NCBI GenBank assembly: GCA_900618795.1
Contig: UYJD01000015.1
Location: 69,034-133,033 of the forward strand
Direction of reading: 5' to 3'
Length of the DNA stretch: 64,000 nt
DNA from: Cyanodermella asteris
Taxonomy: Eukaryota; Ascomycota; Lecanoromycetes; Ostropales; Stictidaceae
Shown: positions 45,113 through 55,503 of the stretch, one piece after another
How the letters are laid out: every line of letters starts with the position of its first letter
Position numbering within the stretch: the first letter of the stretch is position 1
The notes under the pieces: model-generated
Seen by the model: the letters and a program-made list of their open reading frames with translations, nothing else
Database searches by the model: none
Told to the model about the DNA's origin: nothing
Program-made: the position numbers and the translations under genes

Positions 45113-45530
45113 GGCCCCACCAATTGGCGTTGAACAAGCTATTTTGATCCGTCGACGCGCTTAGGAGTTGGATCGACGCGTCGACCGAAGCATCGCGACG
45201 GAAAGAAGTCCGGTCCAGAGCGCTATCACGTGATCAATCTATCGCTTTGGGAAGTCAGTGACTAAGTACCCTACTTTTCACCTGATGCTCAGTTCGTCAC
45301 CCGCTTTTGCGTGCTTGCAGCTATCAGGGCAGTCTCGTTGGCAAGTCGAAAAGCCTCACGCCTTTGGTAGCCTTGAGGAACTTGAGCAGCTGGGCATATC
45401 GACTTGGTCGTCATCCGGAGATTCATTGCATTGACTGCACTGAAAGCTTTTTCTGCACGGCAAGGCAAGGAAAGCGGGATCTCGGCTGGAGCAGGCGTTG
45501 ACCAGACCGGACTGGCAAGTGTCCGCGAAA
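45113..45530. promoter_or_regulatory. Divergent promoter, DNA2 / DIS3
   Basis: 418 bp between the two proposed start codons. It contains the palindromic ACGCGT site described separately and a second GTCGACGCGC at 45151-45160 with the same GTCGACGCG core. Confidence 0.6.
45173..45184. promoter_or_regulatory. MCB-like palindrome TCGACGCGTCGA
   Basis: A perfect 12-bp palindrome centred on ACGCGT (45176-45181), about 60 bp upstream of the DNA2 start. ACGCGT is the MluI cell-cycle box bound by MBF (Mbp1/Swi6, Res1-Cdc10), which drives G1/S transcription of replication genes, so the position fits DNA2. Binding itself is inferred. Confidence 0.6.
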
Positions 45531-48476
45531 ATGACTAGCTTGAAGCGTTTCAGTGACCCCAACACCCAGACTATCACAAGCAAGATATTCGTGCGAACCA
45601 CCAAAAGTGGCAAGGCGCAGAAAATTGTGCGCGAGGAGTATCTGAGGCAAGATATCCCATGTTCTTCGAAACTTTGTAAAGCATGTCTTTCACGAGCACC
45701 ACCGAATGCAAACGGCATCGTACCTGGCTTCGTGCTCTCTGACGAGCCCGCGAGCACGAAAAAGTACCCCAATGGCCACTATATTGTGCCTGATACTAAT
45801 GCGCTGCTGAATGCAATGGATCCTTTTGAGGAGACAACAGCTTTCTATGATGTTATAATCCTACAGACTGTACTCGAGGAGGTCAACGCCCGATCACGGC
45901 CACTATTCAACCGACTCCGAGCCTTGATCAGCAGTGGAGAGAAGCGCTTCTACTTGTTCATGAACGAGTTCCGTCTAGAAACGAAAGTGTACAGAGAGCA
46001 AGGCGAGACCATCAACGATCGTAACGACCGTGCTGTCAGGCAGGCGACAAAATGGTACGGCGAGCACATCAAAAGCACCAGCAGAAGCAAGAAAGTGCCG
46101 AAGGTTATAATGTTGAGCGACGACAAGGCCAACCTGGAAAGGGCAGAGAATGAGGGCGTGGCAGCAACGAATCTAAAATTGTACATTTCTCAACTGGACG
46201 ACAAGACGAGACTGCTGGGCATGCTCGGCAGCGCCCAATTTGAGCGTGACAGGAAAGGTCCAGCCGGTCAGCTGTTCTATTCGGAATATTTCACAACTTC
46301 CAAGGTTGCTACTGGACTCAAGGCTGGGGTTCTGCACCAAGGTACCTTCAACGTATCTCCCTATAATTATCTCGAAGGCTCTGTCCATGTAGCAGCCTTC
46401 GAGCGACCTTTGCTGATCCTCGGACGCGACAACAGCAACCGCGCGGTATCTGGCGACATCGTGGCCGTTGAGGTCCTGCCCAAGTCGCAGTGGAAAGCGC
46501 CATCTATGAAGATCATTGATGAGGGGACGCTCAACAAGAACGAGAACGCCGACAACGAGGACGGTCAAGGCGAGGGCATGATGACCGAGAAAGAAAAGAG
46601 AGCCCTGCAAGAGGAAGTGAAGCGAACTCACGGTAGCAAGGCCGAAGACAAACTCCAACCGACCGGTCGTGTTGTCGCAATTGTAAAGCGCAATTGGCGT
46701 CAATACGTTGGACACGTCGATCAAGGCTCAAGCTCCAGTGCGGGCCGCAAACAGCAGAGCGTCTTCGTCATCCCAATGGACAAGCGCATACCCAAGATTC
46801 GCATTCGTACGCGACAAGCGGAAGATCTCTTAGGCAAGCGGATCCTTGTGACCATCGATGCCTGGGACCGCGATTCGAGATACCCGGCAGGGCACTTTGT
46901 GAGAGATCTGGGTGAGCTTGAAACAAAGGGAGCGGAGACAGAAGCTTTGCTCTTGGAATATGACGTCCAATATCGGCCGTTTCCAAAGGCCGTGCTCGAC
47001 TGTCTTCCTACCGAGGGACATGACTGGAAAGTTCCGGCTAGCTTGGATGACCCAGGGTGGATAAAGAGAAAGGACCTCCGCGACTTGTTGATCTGCAGCA
47101 TCGATCCGCCAGGCTGTCAAGACATCGACGATGCCTTGCATGCTCGGGCCCTGCCAAATGGCAACTTCGAGGTTGGAGTCCACATTGCGGATGTCTCGCA
47201 TTTCGTCAAACCCAACAATGCGATGGATGCAGAAGCCAGCATCCGTGGCACGACTGTCTATCTAGTTGACAAGCGCATTGATATGCTTCCCATGCTTTTG
47301 GGTACGGACTTGTGTTCACTCAAGCCGTATGTCGAGCGATACGCCTTTTCCACCATTTGGGAAATCACACCGGATGCTGATGTGGTGAAATCGACTTTTA
47401 CCAAGTCCGTCATCCGCTCTCGTGAAGCTTTCAGCTACGAGCAGGCACAGCTGCGCATTGACGACAAGTCACAGAAAGATGAGCTGACCCAGGGAATGAG
47501 GACGCTGTTGATGCTGTCGAAGAAGCTGCGGCAGAAGCGCATGGACGCGGGTGCGCTAAACCTAGCAAGTCCAGAAGTGCGTGTTCAGGCCGAGTCGGAA
47601 ACCTCTGATCCAGTCGACGTCAAAACAAAAGAGCTCTTGGAGACGAATTCCTTAGTCGAGGAATTCATGTTGCTTGCGAACATAAGTGTCGCAGCTCGCA
47701 TTTATGAGGCATTCCCACAAACAGCGCTGCTGCGCCGCCACGCAGCTCCGCCAAAGACAAACTTCGATGAGCTTGCAGCTCAGCTAAAGACCAAGAGGAA
47801 CATGAAACTGGAGGTCTCATCATCGAAAGCCTTGGCTGACAGCCTCGATACCTGCGATGATCCAAAGGAACCATTTTTCAACACCCTTGTCCGCATTCTT
47901 GCGACGCGATGCATGATGTCTGCTCAGTATTTTGTTGCTGGAACCCAGGCATATGAGGACTTCCGTCATTACGGTCTTGCCAGCGTCATATACACTCATT
48001 TCACATCGCCAATCCGCCGATACGCAGATCTTGTCGCGCATCGACAGCTCGCTGCTGCAATTGAATATGACGAGGTCATCCATCCTTCACTCAATGGAAA
48101 ACTGAAGCTCGAAGGCGTCTGCAAGAACATCAACGTACGCCACCGCAACGCTCAGATGGCAGGTCGGGCTAGCGTCGAATACTATGTCGGCCAAGCACTC
48201 AAAGGTCGCGTTACTGATGAGGAAGGGTTCGTGATGAGAGTGTTCAGCAACGGCTTTGTGGTATTCGTGCCGCGCTTTGGTATTGAAGGAACCATACGTC
48301 TCCGAGACATGGGTCTGCGAGACGAGGATGCAGACTTCGACAGCGATGACTGGATATTGACATTGAACGGTAAGAAGAAGATGAAGGTTGAACTGTTTGA
48401 GAAGGTCAAGGTGCGCATCACAGATGTGAAGGAGGAAAGCACAGGAAAGAGGAAGATGAAAATGGAGTTGCTCTGA
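45531..48476 (+). CDS. DIS3: Exosome exoribonuclease Dis3 / Rrp44
   Basis: A single 981-aa exon. The order of domains is complete: an N-terminal CR3-type cysteine region (CSSKLCKAC), a PIN endonuclease domain beginning at VPDTNALLNAMD near residue 87 with further acidic residues (LQTVLEEVN, SDDKANLE), two cold-shock domains, the RNB exonuclease domain with DPPGCQDIDDALH near 525 (the aspartates that bind magnesium), HFTSPIRRYADLVAHR, and an S1 RNA-binding domain at the end. Dis3 is the only catalytic subunit of the core exosome and degrades or trims RNA 3' to 5' in nucleus and cytoplasm. The ATG at 45531 is preferred because the frame upstream has no ATG and KRFSDP is the usual beginning. All catalytic residues are present. 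Confidence 0.97.
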   Translation: MTSLKRFSDPNTQTITSKIFVRTTKSGKAQKIVREEYLRQDIPCSSKLCKACLSRAPPNANGIVPGFVLSDEPASTKKYPNGHYIVPDTNALLNAMDPFEETTAFYDVIILQTVLEEVNARSRPLFNRLRALISSGEKRFYLFMNEFRLETKVYREQGETINDRNDRAVRQATKWYGEHIKSTSRSKKVPKVIMLSDDKANLERAENEGVAATNLKLYISQLDDKTRLLGMLGSAQFERDRKGPAGQLFYSEYFTTSKVATGLKAGVLHQGTFNVSPYNYLEGSVHVAAFERPLLILGRDNSNRAVSGDIVAVEVLPKSQWKAPSMKIIDEGTLNKNENADNEDGQGEGMMTEKEKRALQEEVKRTHGSKAEDKLQPTGRVVAIVKRNWRQYVGHVDQGSSSSAGRKQQSVFVIPMDKRIPKIRIRTRQAEDLLGKRILVTIDAWDRDSRYPAGHFVRDLGELETKGAETEALLLEYDVQYRPFPKAVLDCLPTEGHDWKVPASLDDPGWIKRKDLRDLLICSIDPPGCQDIDDALHARALPNGNFEVGVHIADVSHFVKPNNAMDAEASIRGTTVYLVDKRIDMLPMLLGTDLCSLKPYVERYAFSTIWEITPDADVVKSTFTKSVIRSREAFSYEQAQLRIDDKSQKDELTQGMRTLLMLSKKLRQKRMDAGALNLASPEVRVQAESETSDPVDVKTKELLETNSLVEEFMLLANISVAARIYEAFPQTALLRRHAAPPKTNFDELAAQLKTKRNMKLEVSSSKALADSLDTCDDPKEPFFNTLVRILATRCMMSAQYFVAGTQAYEDFRHYGLASVIYTHFTSPIRRYADLVAHRQLAAAIEYDEVIHPSLNGKLKLEGVCKNINVRHRNAQMAGRASVEYYVGQALKGRVTDEEGFVMRVFSNGFVVFVPRFGIEGTIRLRDMGLRDEDADFDSDDWILTLNGKKKMKVELFEKVKVRITDVKEESTGKRKMKMELL

Positions 48477-48845
48477 ACCGTGTCACTGATTGAATTAGCG
48501 CTTGCACCAATTCAATGTCTGGTCATTGCACATCTCAGTGTGCCTGGAGAAGAGTCCTAGTCGAACACTCTATGTCACGAAAGAAGCCGCGAAGTCTTTC
48601 CCTTCACGCACCTACTACGCATTGTTCCGGGAGGTCTGAGTCACCATCCATTAAACATTTCAAACTAAATAAGTTTCCGCAGGCTAGAAAGGTCCCAGAG
48701 ACCACTCTCAAACTTCCGGCTGCTTTTCCTCGTGCTCACCCCTTTCCTACCCACGATACATTTCCTGGCCTTCTATCGAACCCCCACACAAACATCACAC
48801 AACATAATTGCTATTTTCAGCAGCCCACCCACAGCAGCTGTCATC
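48477..48845. other. Promoter region of the five-repeat SANT gene
   Basis: 369 bp between DIS3 and the next gene on the same strand. A C/A-rich leader (CACACAAACATCACACAACA) lies just before the start codon. No gene seen. Confidence 0.45.
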
Positions 48846-50495
48846 ATGTCTGACTTTGAGCCCCTCATAGTCGCGGACGAAGACCTGGATATGACTGGCC
48901 AGGACAAAAATTCCTTTTCGCCGATGGCCGCCTCACAGGATCTTGGTGGTAACGCAGAGATCACGCACATGAACGACTCAGACGAGAGTGAGTTTTCGTG
49001 TCTGTCTGATGTTGAGTCACCGGGGTCTGAGATTGATGTCGAAGCACAGACGAAGACTCGTGCTTATGCATGGGAGTTGTCAGAAGATCATCTGCTTTCG
49101 CAACAGTTGAAACGCAAGGGTTGCAAGATCGCAGACTTGAATATTACCGGCCGAACGGCGCCGTCGATCAGGAGACGGATAAAGGAACTGACTCGTGGAG
49201 CGCTGCACATTCATCCCAGTATGGTGCCCGAGGACAAGCTGAAAATTCAGGAGGTACTCGACGTTCTCTACGACCCAAGCATTATGAACAATTTCATAAT
49301 GACTAGAAATCCCTGGGATGTGAACGAGATATTGGTTATGTTCGACGCCGTAAACAGCTCTCGATCGCTGGAACAGATTGTTGATCTCCTTCCCCTGAGG
49401 AATGTTGTCATGATCGTCAGTAAGCTGACCCAGATTTCCAAGGAAGGAATTCGGCTCCATCCCGACATGTCAGCGCAGGAGAAGGAGGAGGTTCGCCTCT
49501 TGCGAAAGAAGCTTCCTCTGAGCGTTGTCTTGGACAAATTCCTTGATGATCCCCCTCCGCGGGCGAGGGACCACGACAAATTCAATTTCTTGGACAACAA
49601 GATAATTGTCCAGACGTTTCGACATGAAAATAATCTATCTGTCACGGATTTGTGCGAGCTCTTAGAGCGCAGGCCTCGGGGCATGTGGAAGCGTTATCAG
49701 CAGCTGAAGGGTATCTTTTACGATGTTCCGGGAAGCGCCGAGAACCCACTTGACCTCGACAGTCCCGAAAATGAGGTCAGACCAGATATTTACCATGACA
49801 CAAACGTTCAAAAACTCATTAACGCGAGAAAGGTAATCCTGCCTCGCTGGAGTGCAGCAGACGTCACCCTGTTACTTAACCTTCGCAAAGAGGGACGACA
49901 GTGGTCAGAAATTGCGCAAAAGTTAGGGAAGTCTCTGGGTGCGGTCCAGTCGAAATATTTCTTTCTCTGCGAAGCGGAGGAACCCAGCCTGATGTCCCAC
50001 CACGACCAAAGCTCTGATGTCGAAGGACAGGCCACGTTGACCCCGACGCCGATACAGAACCAAGTACCATCGATTGCGACACCAAGCATGGCCTACCAAA
50101 CCTACAACATGACGGACCGCAGGCTTCTGGTCAAGCTTCGAGTCAAGGACGGTTGGGCTTGGGAAGCGATCGGGAACAGGCTTGAACGAACGGCTGCCTC
50201 CGTGATGACCCAGTACTACAAGGCCTGTAAGCGCGGTGAAATTCCCACTCTACTCGCAGAGCAAGGCAGCGATGGTCCGAGCATTACCAGTGACAATGAT
50301 CATGGGGAGGGACCCAATGCTAATATCTCGGGGAATCTTGGTAAGGCAAACCCTGGGGCTGATGGAATGGAGGTTGACTGGAGTGCCGACTTGACTGAGT
50401 ATAGCGAGTCAAGCTCAGTTTTAGGAGAGAACGAGGACAGAACGCCATCAGAGAACATCGATGACCATCCAGAGAGCGATGTTGAACTTTCTTGA
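48846..50495 (+). CDS. SANT/Myb-like multi-repeat protein, about five repeats
   Basis: An intronless 549-aa frame. Five segments look like SANT/Myb three-helix units with a leading aromatic residue and a helix that ends near a basic turn: about 75-116 (WELSEDHLLSQQLKRKG), 156-196 (WDVNEILVMFDAVNSSRS), 245-288, 334-375 (RWSAADVTLLLNLRKEGRQW, the best match) and 420-460 (MTDRRLLVKLRVKDGWAWEA). Units one and two share the linker HPSMVPEDKLKI / HPDMSAQEKEEV spaced 82 residues apart, so this part arose by internal duplication. Acidic N- and C-terminal tails flank the repeats. A nuclear DNA- or chromatin-binding role is likely, but no named family was recognised. The next two genes on the strand carry similar repeats. 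Confidence 0.82.
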   Translation: MSDFEPLIVADEDLDMTGQDKNSFSPMAASQDLGGNAEITHMNDSDESEFSCLSDVESPGSEIDVEAQTKTRAYAWELSEDHLLSQQLKRKGCKIADLNITGRTAPSIRRRIKELTRGALHIHPSMVPEDKLKIQEVLDVLYDPSIMNNFIMTRNPWDVNEILVMFDAVNSSRSLEQIVDLLPLRNVVMIVSKLTQISKEGIRLHPDMSAQEKEEVRLLRKKLPLSVVLDKFLDDPPPRARDHDKFNFLDNKIIVQTFRHENNLSVTDLCELLERRPRGMWKRYQQLKGIFYDVPGSAENPLDLDSPENEVRPDIYHDTNVQKLINARKVILPRWSAADVTLLLNLRKEGRQWSEIAQKLGKSLGAVQSKYFFLCEAEEPSLMSHHDQSSDVEGQATLTPTPIQNQVPSIATPSMAYQTYNMTDRRLLVKLRVKDGWAWEAIGNRLERTAASVMTQYYKACKRGEIPTLLAEQGSDGPSITSDNDHGEGPNANISGNLGKANPGADGMEVDWSADLTEYSESSSVLGENEDRTPSENIDDHPESDVELS

Positions 50496-51307
50496 ATCGA
50501 CTTCGAACGTCGCTTCAGTCTCCCGCCCGACACCCAGGTGGCGAATGGGAACTTGTAAGTTTGACAGTCGCTAAGCACAACAGCTGGACGCTGATAGCAG
50601 GTGGTCTGAGCATGACAAGGAGTGTCATTTCAGTTCCGGTGACGGTCTGATATGCTAATTTAACGTGCGTTTCAATTTACAGTTTAGACTTACATAACTA
50701 CAGCCTGCTTATCCTCGCGTCTTCACATCCGTCGAATGTTGTTGTAAGTCAAAAATTTGAATCCTTGACCTCATATTTGCCCTACCACAAATCGTGCAGA
50801 CACAATAGCTACGAATATTGATTTGTACAGGCACTCTAAAATACTTTGCAAGTTTGCTGGGCTCGGAATCAGTGAGTAATAGGCGCTCATTTGAAGCGGC
50901 TGACATCGCGCCCGCACACTTAATGCTGTGACCATGCGTCGAGGAAGCAGAATTCACTTGCGTCCCGCCTTCATGCATAGGCCGATCTCGAAGTCCTCGA
51001 CTTCTCTACAACGCGTCAATAACGTCTTGCTACTCGTGGGAGGGTCGTGAAGCCATTTTCATCACTTATCTACAATTGCATTGTTTGAGAGAACCCAAGT
51101 CACCCGTTATTCAGAGCCATATGTGATGGCATTATTGCTCACCGGAGAAAATTTAAACACCTCCACTCCCACTGAACACTTCCTTCTCCCTATCCTCTTC
51201 CGATTCCTCTTACGACAGCGCATTCCCTCGTACTCCATTGAGATCTGCCTGTTCAACGCCACCTCAACTGCCCGTTAACACCGCAAGTGCACGTCTTGCT
51301 CCATAGC
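50496..51307. other. Intergenic region between SANT-repeat genes 1 and 2
   Basis: About 0.8 kb with no supported gene; moderately AT-rich. A CCCGCCTT string near 50967 resembles the end of the inverted-repeat elements but nothing else of such an element was found. Confidence 0.45.
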
Positions 51308-52021
51308 ATGACGCATCCTGAGACCTCAATGGACGTCAGCCGTGGTGAGCGTACGGTCGACGCAACTGTAGCTTGCCCGCCGCCAACGAAAGACACAGGC
51401 TCGTTTTCCAAGCCTCACTTCTCCGCGTTGGACATGGGCTATTCAGAGCCTGAGTTCACAGAGCCCGAGATCGCAGAGCTCGATCTCGCAAGGTCGAAGA
51501 TTGTGAAGCCTGCGATTGCAGACGCTGAGCCGATCGAGGACTTTGCCTTGAAACATGAACGATGGTTGCTTGAAGAGAATGAGCTAGCGGCAACGTCTTA
51601 CTTGGACACACCAGAGTTCTCAGCGAAGAACAAGAACAAAAAATGGACAACAGAAGAGATCGACTACTTGAAACGGCTGAAGAACGATGAACGTCGAGAA
51701 TGGGATTTCATTGCGAAAACCTTGGCACGCACGGTGAATGGCTGCAAGACGACATTGAATAAGGCAATGGCCCCACCCAGGGTGGCTGTGGTAGTTGGTC
51801 CGGCCAAACCGCCTCAGAGATGGACGAGCGAGCAGGTCCACGATCTCGTCAAGCTTCGAGTTGCAGGAAAGCTCAGCTGGGATGTAATTGGGAAGAAGCT
51901 AGCCAGGAGCACCATTAGCTGCACTTCACGTTTCTTCAACCTCAAGAGAAGTGGAGACTTATACGATATAATGGCGGAGCAAAAGCTTCTAGCTTCGAGC
52001 AAAGTAGATGCTGAAAGTTAG
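51308..52021 (+). CDS. SANT/Myb-like protein with two repeats
   Basis: A 237-aa frame. The N-terminal 110 residues are acidic, with a repetitive EPEFTEPEIAELDLA stretch. Two Myb-like units follow: about 113-155 (KKWTTEEIDYLKRLKNDERR, then WDFIAKTLARTVNGCK) and about 172-215 (QRWTSEQVHDLVKLRVAGKL, then SWDVIGKKLARSTISC). Each has the three spaced aromatic residues and the I-A/G-x-x-L-x-R-T third-helix pattern of DNA-binding Myb repeats. The second unit is strikingly like units four and five of the preceding gene. A nuclear DNA-binding role is inferred. The ATG at 51308 is chosen as the first in frame. A different frame continues for 300 nt past the stop with Ser/Thr-rich coding-like sequence, so a spliced C-terminal extension cannot be excluded. 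Confidence 0.78.
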   Translation: MTHPETSMDVSRGERTVDATVACPPPTKDTGSFSKPHFSALDMGYSEPEFTEPEIAELDLARSKIVKPAIADAEPIEDFALKHERWLLEENELAATSYLDTPEFSAKNKNKKWTTEEIDYLKRLKNDERREWDFIAKTLARTVNGCKTTLNKAMAPPRVAVVVGPAKPPQRWTSEQVHDLVKLRVAGKLSWDVIGKKLARSTISCTSRFFNLKRSGDLYDIMAEQKLLASSKVDAES

Positions 52022-53034
52022 GCTGACGGCCCTGACGCAGCTATTAGTAGTACTGAAGGCGATCCTCGCAGATCTTGATGCGAAAGATTGGGCGCGAACT
52101 TTTGGCACTGACGTTTCAGGGTCAACAGCGATGAAGGCAGCTCGACTGAAGTCGTCGACAAGTGACAGCTCTGGTTTTGAAGCTGAGAGTACAGCAAGAC
52201 CATCAACCGGCACGGTCGAAAGCCCACTCCGAAGAACCTCTAACGTAAAGGTATGTGCGGTTATATTTTTGTCGGTGATAGCTACCATCAAGCATGAATC
52301 AAGGCTATGTCATCGCGCCGTCCCTGTATGAAGAGCTTGAATAATACCATATTGTTTACCCCCAAGTTCCAATTTCGCTTCTGTTGCCTCGAATCAGCTG
52401 TATCTGTAATGTAGACTCTTTCGGCTACCAAGCTCACCCGCTCCAATTGGTCTCTTTCCTCATTCCAAATTTCCACGTAAGCTGGCTGAGCTGGGAGTCA
52501 GTATGTGACATGTCTTTGTTCGAAGCAGTCATCATCGCGGCCAGCACGCTGTGCGACGTTATGACAGGTCGAACAGAATTGGATTGCATTCACTCTCCCG
52601 CTCAGATCGGTAGGTGGAGGTCGTTACAGTCAGAAAAGTACAGTGCCTCTGTTCCCACGCTTCACTCGCAAATCCTGCTTTATCGGCAAAGCCGAAGCAT
52701 TGTCCCTCGACAGGAGTCAGGATGATAGCCGAACATTACAGATGTGAAGGCAACGATTTGTCGCGTCCGGTGAATTCGCTTCGTGACGTGAAGGTCCCTC
52801 ACAGCGCAATTGATCGCGGCCGTCACATCTCCAGGCTCACCACGTACTCCAGCACAGTTCGGGGAATACATAACTTCTCAGACGACCTCTCTGACTCTGC
52901 TCTCATCACCATCACCACCGCCCTTCCCTTCTGGTATTCCATTGGGTCACTCCACTGCACGGAACCACCTCTCTCGTCCGACCACCATCCGTCTGAAGCC
53001 ACAATCGCATCCAATCGAACTCGACGCTGCAGCG
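52022..53034. other. Intergenic region between SANT-repeat genes 2 and 3
   Basis: About 1 kb. The first 300 bases contain a Ser/Thr-rich open frame overlapping the end of the preceding gene (possible spliced extension). The remainder is promoter-like; no repeat seen. Confidence 0.45.
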
Positions 53035-54597
53035 ATGGCAAGCAATAATACAGGTCCCTCGACCGTCGCTTCTGATGACCGCGGCGTGCGATTCGACCAC
53101 ATCATCCTCGCTTTGACCCCTAACCACCTTTTTAACTGGAACCAAATCGCTAGTCACCTTGGGGTCTTCGGATTTCACGGGGTTACTCCTCAAGAAGTGA
53201 TTGAGCGTTGGAATTTTCTGCAGCACATGATGGAAATTGGTCGTGCCCGTAGCCGTGCTGTTCCAGGAGCAGTTCAGCCAACGCAGCCGATTCAGGCTTC
53301 ACCTCAGACTGTGATAGAAGCTCCGAACCAGGACTCGCACAAGTCGAAGGATGATGTAAATCCAGAGCCGCCATTCGAGTTTGATGATAATCTTTCTTCA
53401 AAGAAGAAAACCCAAGCTTCTCACAGCGTTGAATCTACTTCACAGCAGCAGCAACACTTTCGGCCACAGCATTCGACCGCGATCGATCTGATCACGGATT
53501 GGTCTGACTTTCAAAATGGCTCTCTGAAACCGCCAAAGCACGCAGTGACGGTTGAGAAGATTGGCTCATCTCAACAGGCGACCCAGGCCCTTCACCAACC
53601 TGCCATTCTGGACATAACCCAGAACCCAGCTGTGTGGGATGTTCACTTTGCTCCTATAGCGCAGCCTGGCCCTGAGCTTTGGTCGAACCAGCCATCAACT
53701 CACTCTGTGATCAACCCAGACTTGCAGACTGCTTCAATGTTGAATGGCCAGCAGAGCAATGTCCAGCCCGCAGCTTCAGTGACCTCCAATGGTCTTCACT
53801 CCGCTCCCTCTTTTCAGCTGAGCGGTATCACCACTGGCCAGGATCAACCTGTCCTGTATCAGCCCGTCACCCTTGATCCAGACTTTGCATATTGGAACAG
53901 CTCCTTTGGCTTCACTGACATCAGTAACCTTGCCACAAACACGTACCAAGGGCTGCCTCCGTTTGAAACATCCTTCGACCAGCCACCTGCACAGACAAAG
54001 CCGGCTGCCAAGCCTCGTGGCAGACCACGCAAGACCAATGTGGCCTTACCAGAAGTCCGCCCAGACGCCGCCCCGACCGGCAGAGTGGAGAAGCGAACCA
54101 ACCGCAAACGCGCATCAAGCAGATTCACCTCCGCCGACCTGCCTCACGAGGCAAGCGAAGTCGAAAAGGGCATTTCCTGGAACGCTGCGAGCGACGACCT
54201 CTTGAGAGAGTGCGTTGCAGAGCTCGAGATCGTAGGTTCCGGCGACGCAGAGCAGTGGGAAAAATGCGCCCAAATTTTTGCTGAACGAGGGACCTGGCAG
54301 TGGAAAGCGCGGCAAATATTTTCTCGCTGGGAGAAGATTTGCTTTGCAGATAGAGAGCTGACTTCGCGAAGGCCGGCTCGGTGCTCGACGTCTTGGACTG
54401 TTGCTCAGGATATCGCGCTTTTTCGCGAATTGCTCGCAGGAAAGACTCACAGGGAACTACAGAAAGAGTTGGGGAAACCGTCCCATGACGCCGTCAAGAA
54501 GCGGGCTAGCAACTTGATCGCTGGGCGCGTTGGAGTACCGTATCAGGATTTAATCGCGCTGCTCGAAGCCCAGCTTCCTGCTTCTGACGTCGGATAG
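53035..54597 (+). CDS. SANT/Myb-like protein with an AT-hook
   Basis: A 520-aa intronless frame starting MASNNTGPSTVASDD. An N-terminal Myb-like unit (about 17-65) has FDHIILALTPNHLFNWNQIA and a closing ERWNFLQHM. A long Gln/Ser/Pro-rich middle of 280 residues, activation-domain-like, leads to an AT-hook (KPRGRPRKT, about 325) that would bind the minor groove of AT-rich DNA. Two more Myb-like units close the protein: SWNAASDDLLRECVAELEI with WKARQIFSRWEKI, and SWTVAQDIALFRELLAGKTH with DAVKKRASNLI. It is the third SANT-repeat gene in a row on the same strand, which suggests local duplication followed by strong divergence. It is probably a nuclear transcription or chromatin factor. Residue positions are approximate. 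Confidence 0.78.
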   Translation: MASNNTGPSTVASDDRGVRFDHIILALTPNHLFNWNQIASHLGVFGFHGVTPQEVIERWNFLQHMMEIGRARSRAVPGAVQPTQPIQASPQTVIEAPNQDSHKSKDDVNPEPPFEFDDNLSSKKKTQASHSVESTSQQQQHFRPQHSTAIDLITDWSDFQNGSLKPPKHAVTVEKIGSSQQATQALHQPAILDITQNPAVWDVHFAPIAQPGPELWSNQPSTHSVINPDLQTASMLNGQQSNVQPAASVTSNGLHSAPSFQLSGITTGQDQPVLYQPVTLDPDFAYWNSSFGFTDISNLATNTYQGLPPFETSFDQPPAQTKPAAKPRGRPRKTNVALPEVRPDAAPTGRVEKRTNRKRASSRFTSADLPHEASEVEKGISWNAASDDLLRECVAELEIVGSGDAEQWEKCAQIFAERGTWQWKARQIFSRWEKICFADRELTSRRPARCSTSWTVAQDIALFRELLAGKTHRELQKELGKPSHDAVKKRASNLIAGRVGVPYQDLIALLEAQLPASDVG

Positions 54598-55503
54598 GTT
54601 GGTGATACACGGTACGACATGGGCTATATTTGTGGGTGTTGGGAAATCTTGTAAATTTGGAGTTTGGGATTGTCTTTCGGTCACCTTTACTTTGTGGTAG
54701 TACAAAAGTGTGGTTGAACAATTTCGAGATGGTGTGTAATCAAGGAAGTCCGTAAGGCAAAAGTAAGTCCCGTGTAAAGTGATCCGATTTTTCTGCCTCC
54801 GAGTTTGCAGTTGTCCGGCCAAACTCATCATCAATCGCTTCGATGCTCTGTACGGAGATGTGATCGGGCCTATCGCTGACTTGCAGCAGGGAGAAAGTCT
54901 CGTGAAGCAAGTCGGCGCTTTACGAAATGCAGAGAGACGACGGTCCGTGCACATGGGCAATGTCGATGTCTGAGGTTCATGTTTTTGGCCTCTTATATGA
55001 CAATCTTTATCAACAGGCTTCCGGACAGGTGCTGCATCGTGCAGCAGCTCTGATATAGTTCCTCGAAGCTGTATATCGACAGACGGCTCACACATTCCCT
55101 TGCGCCGGAGGGGTTCCGCTCAACCTCGGATCCCTGCCAAATGTGGCAATTGGCTATGCTGAGTTGATCTTATTCATATCTTCAAGACTGCATGAGGTGA
55201 TACGCGCTATAAGCTATCCACGCCATGCTGTCGCATCGTCAGATCAACCCAGGACCAACTTGAGCGCCATCCGTCGTTCTCATCAGCCATCAGCTCGTTC
55301 TATACTTCCGGAGCCCGACACTTCACACCTCCCCTCCATGTAAGATCCTGGTAAGCTACGGTATTTCATTGTAATCGTCAGTCCGAGCCAAGGTGATGCT
55401 CGGTTCGCTCGATCTCTATGCGAGGAAACCTTGTTACCTGTGGGAGCAGCACATTGCAGGTTTTGGTGGAATCAAGCTTGAGAGGTAGCGACATGTAGGG
55501 CTC
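54598..55503. other. Intergenic region before element copy B
   Basis: About 0.9 kb without a supported gene. Overlapping frames on both strands show no domain. Confidence 0.45.
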
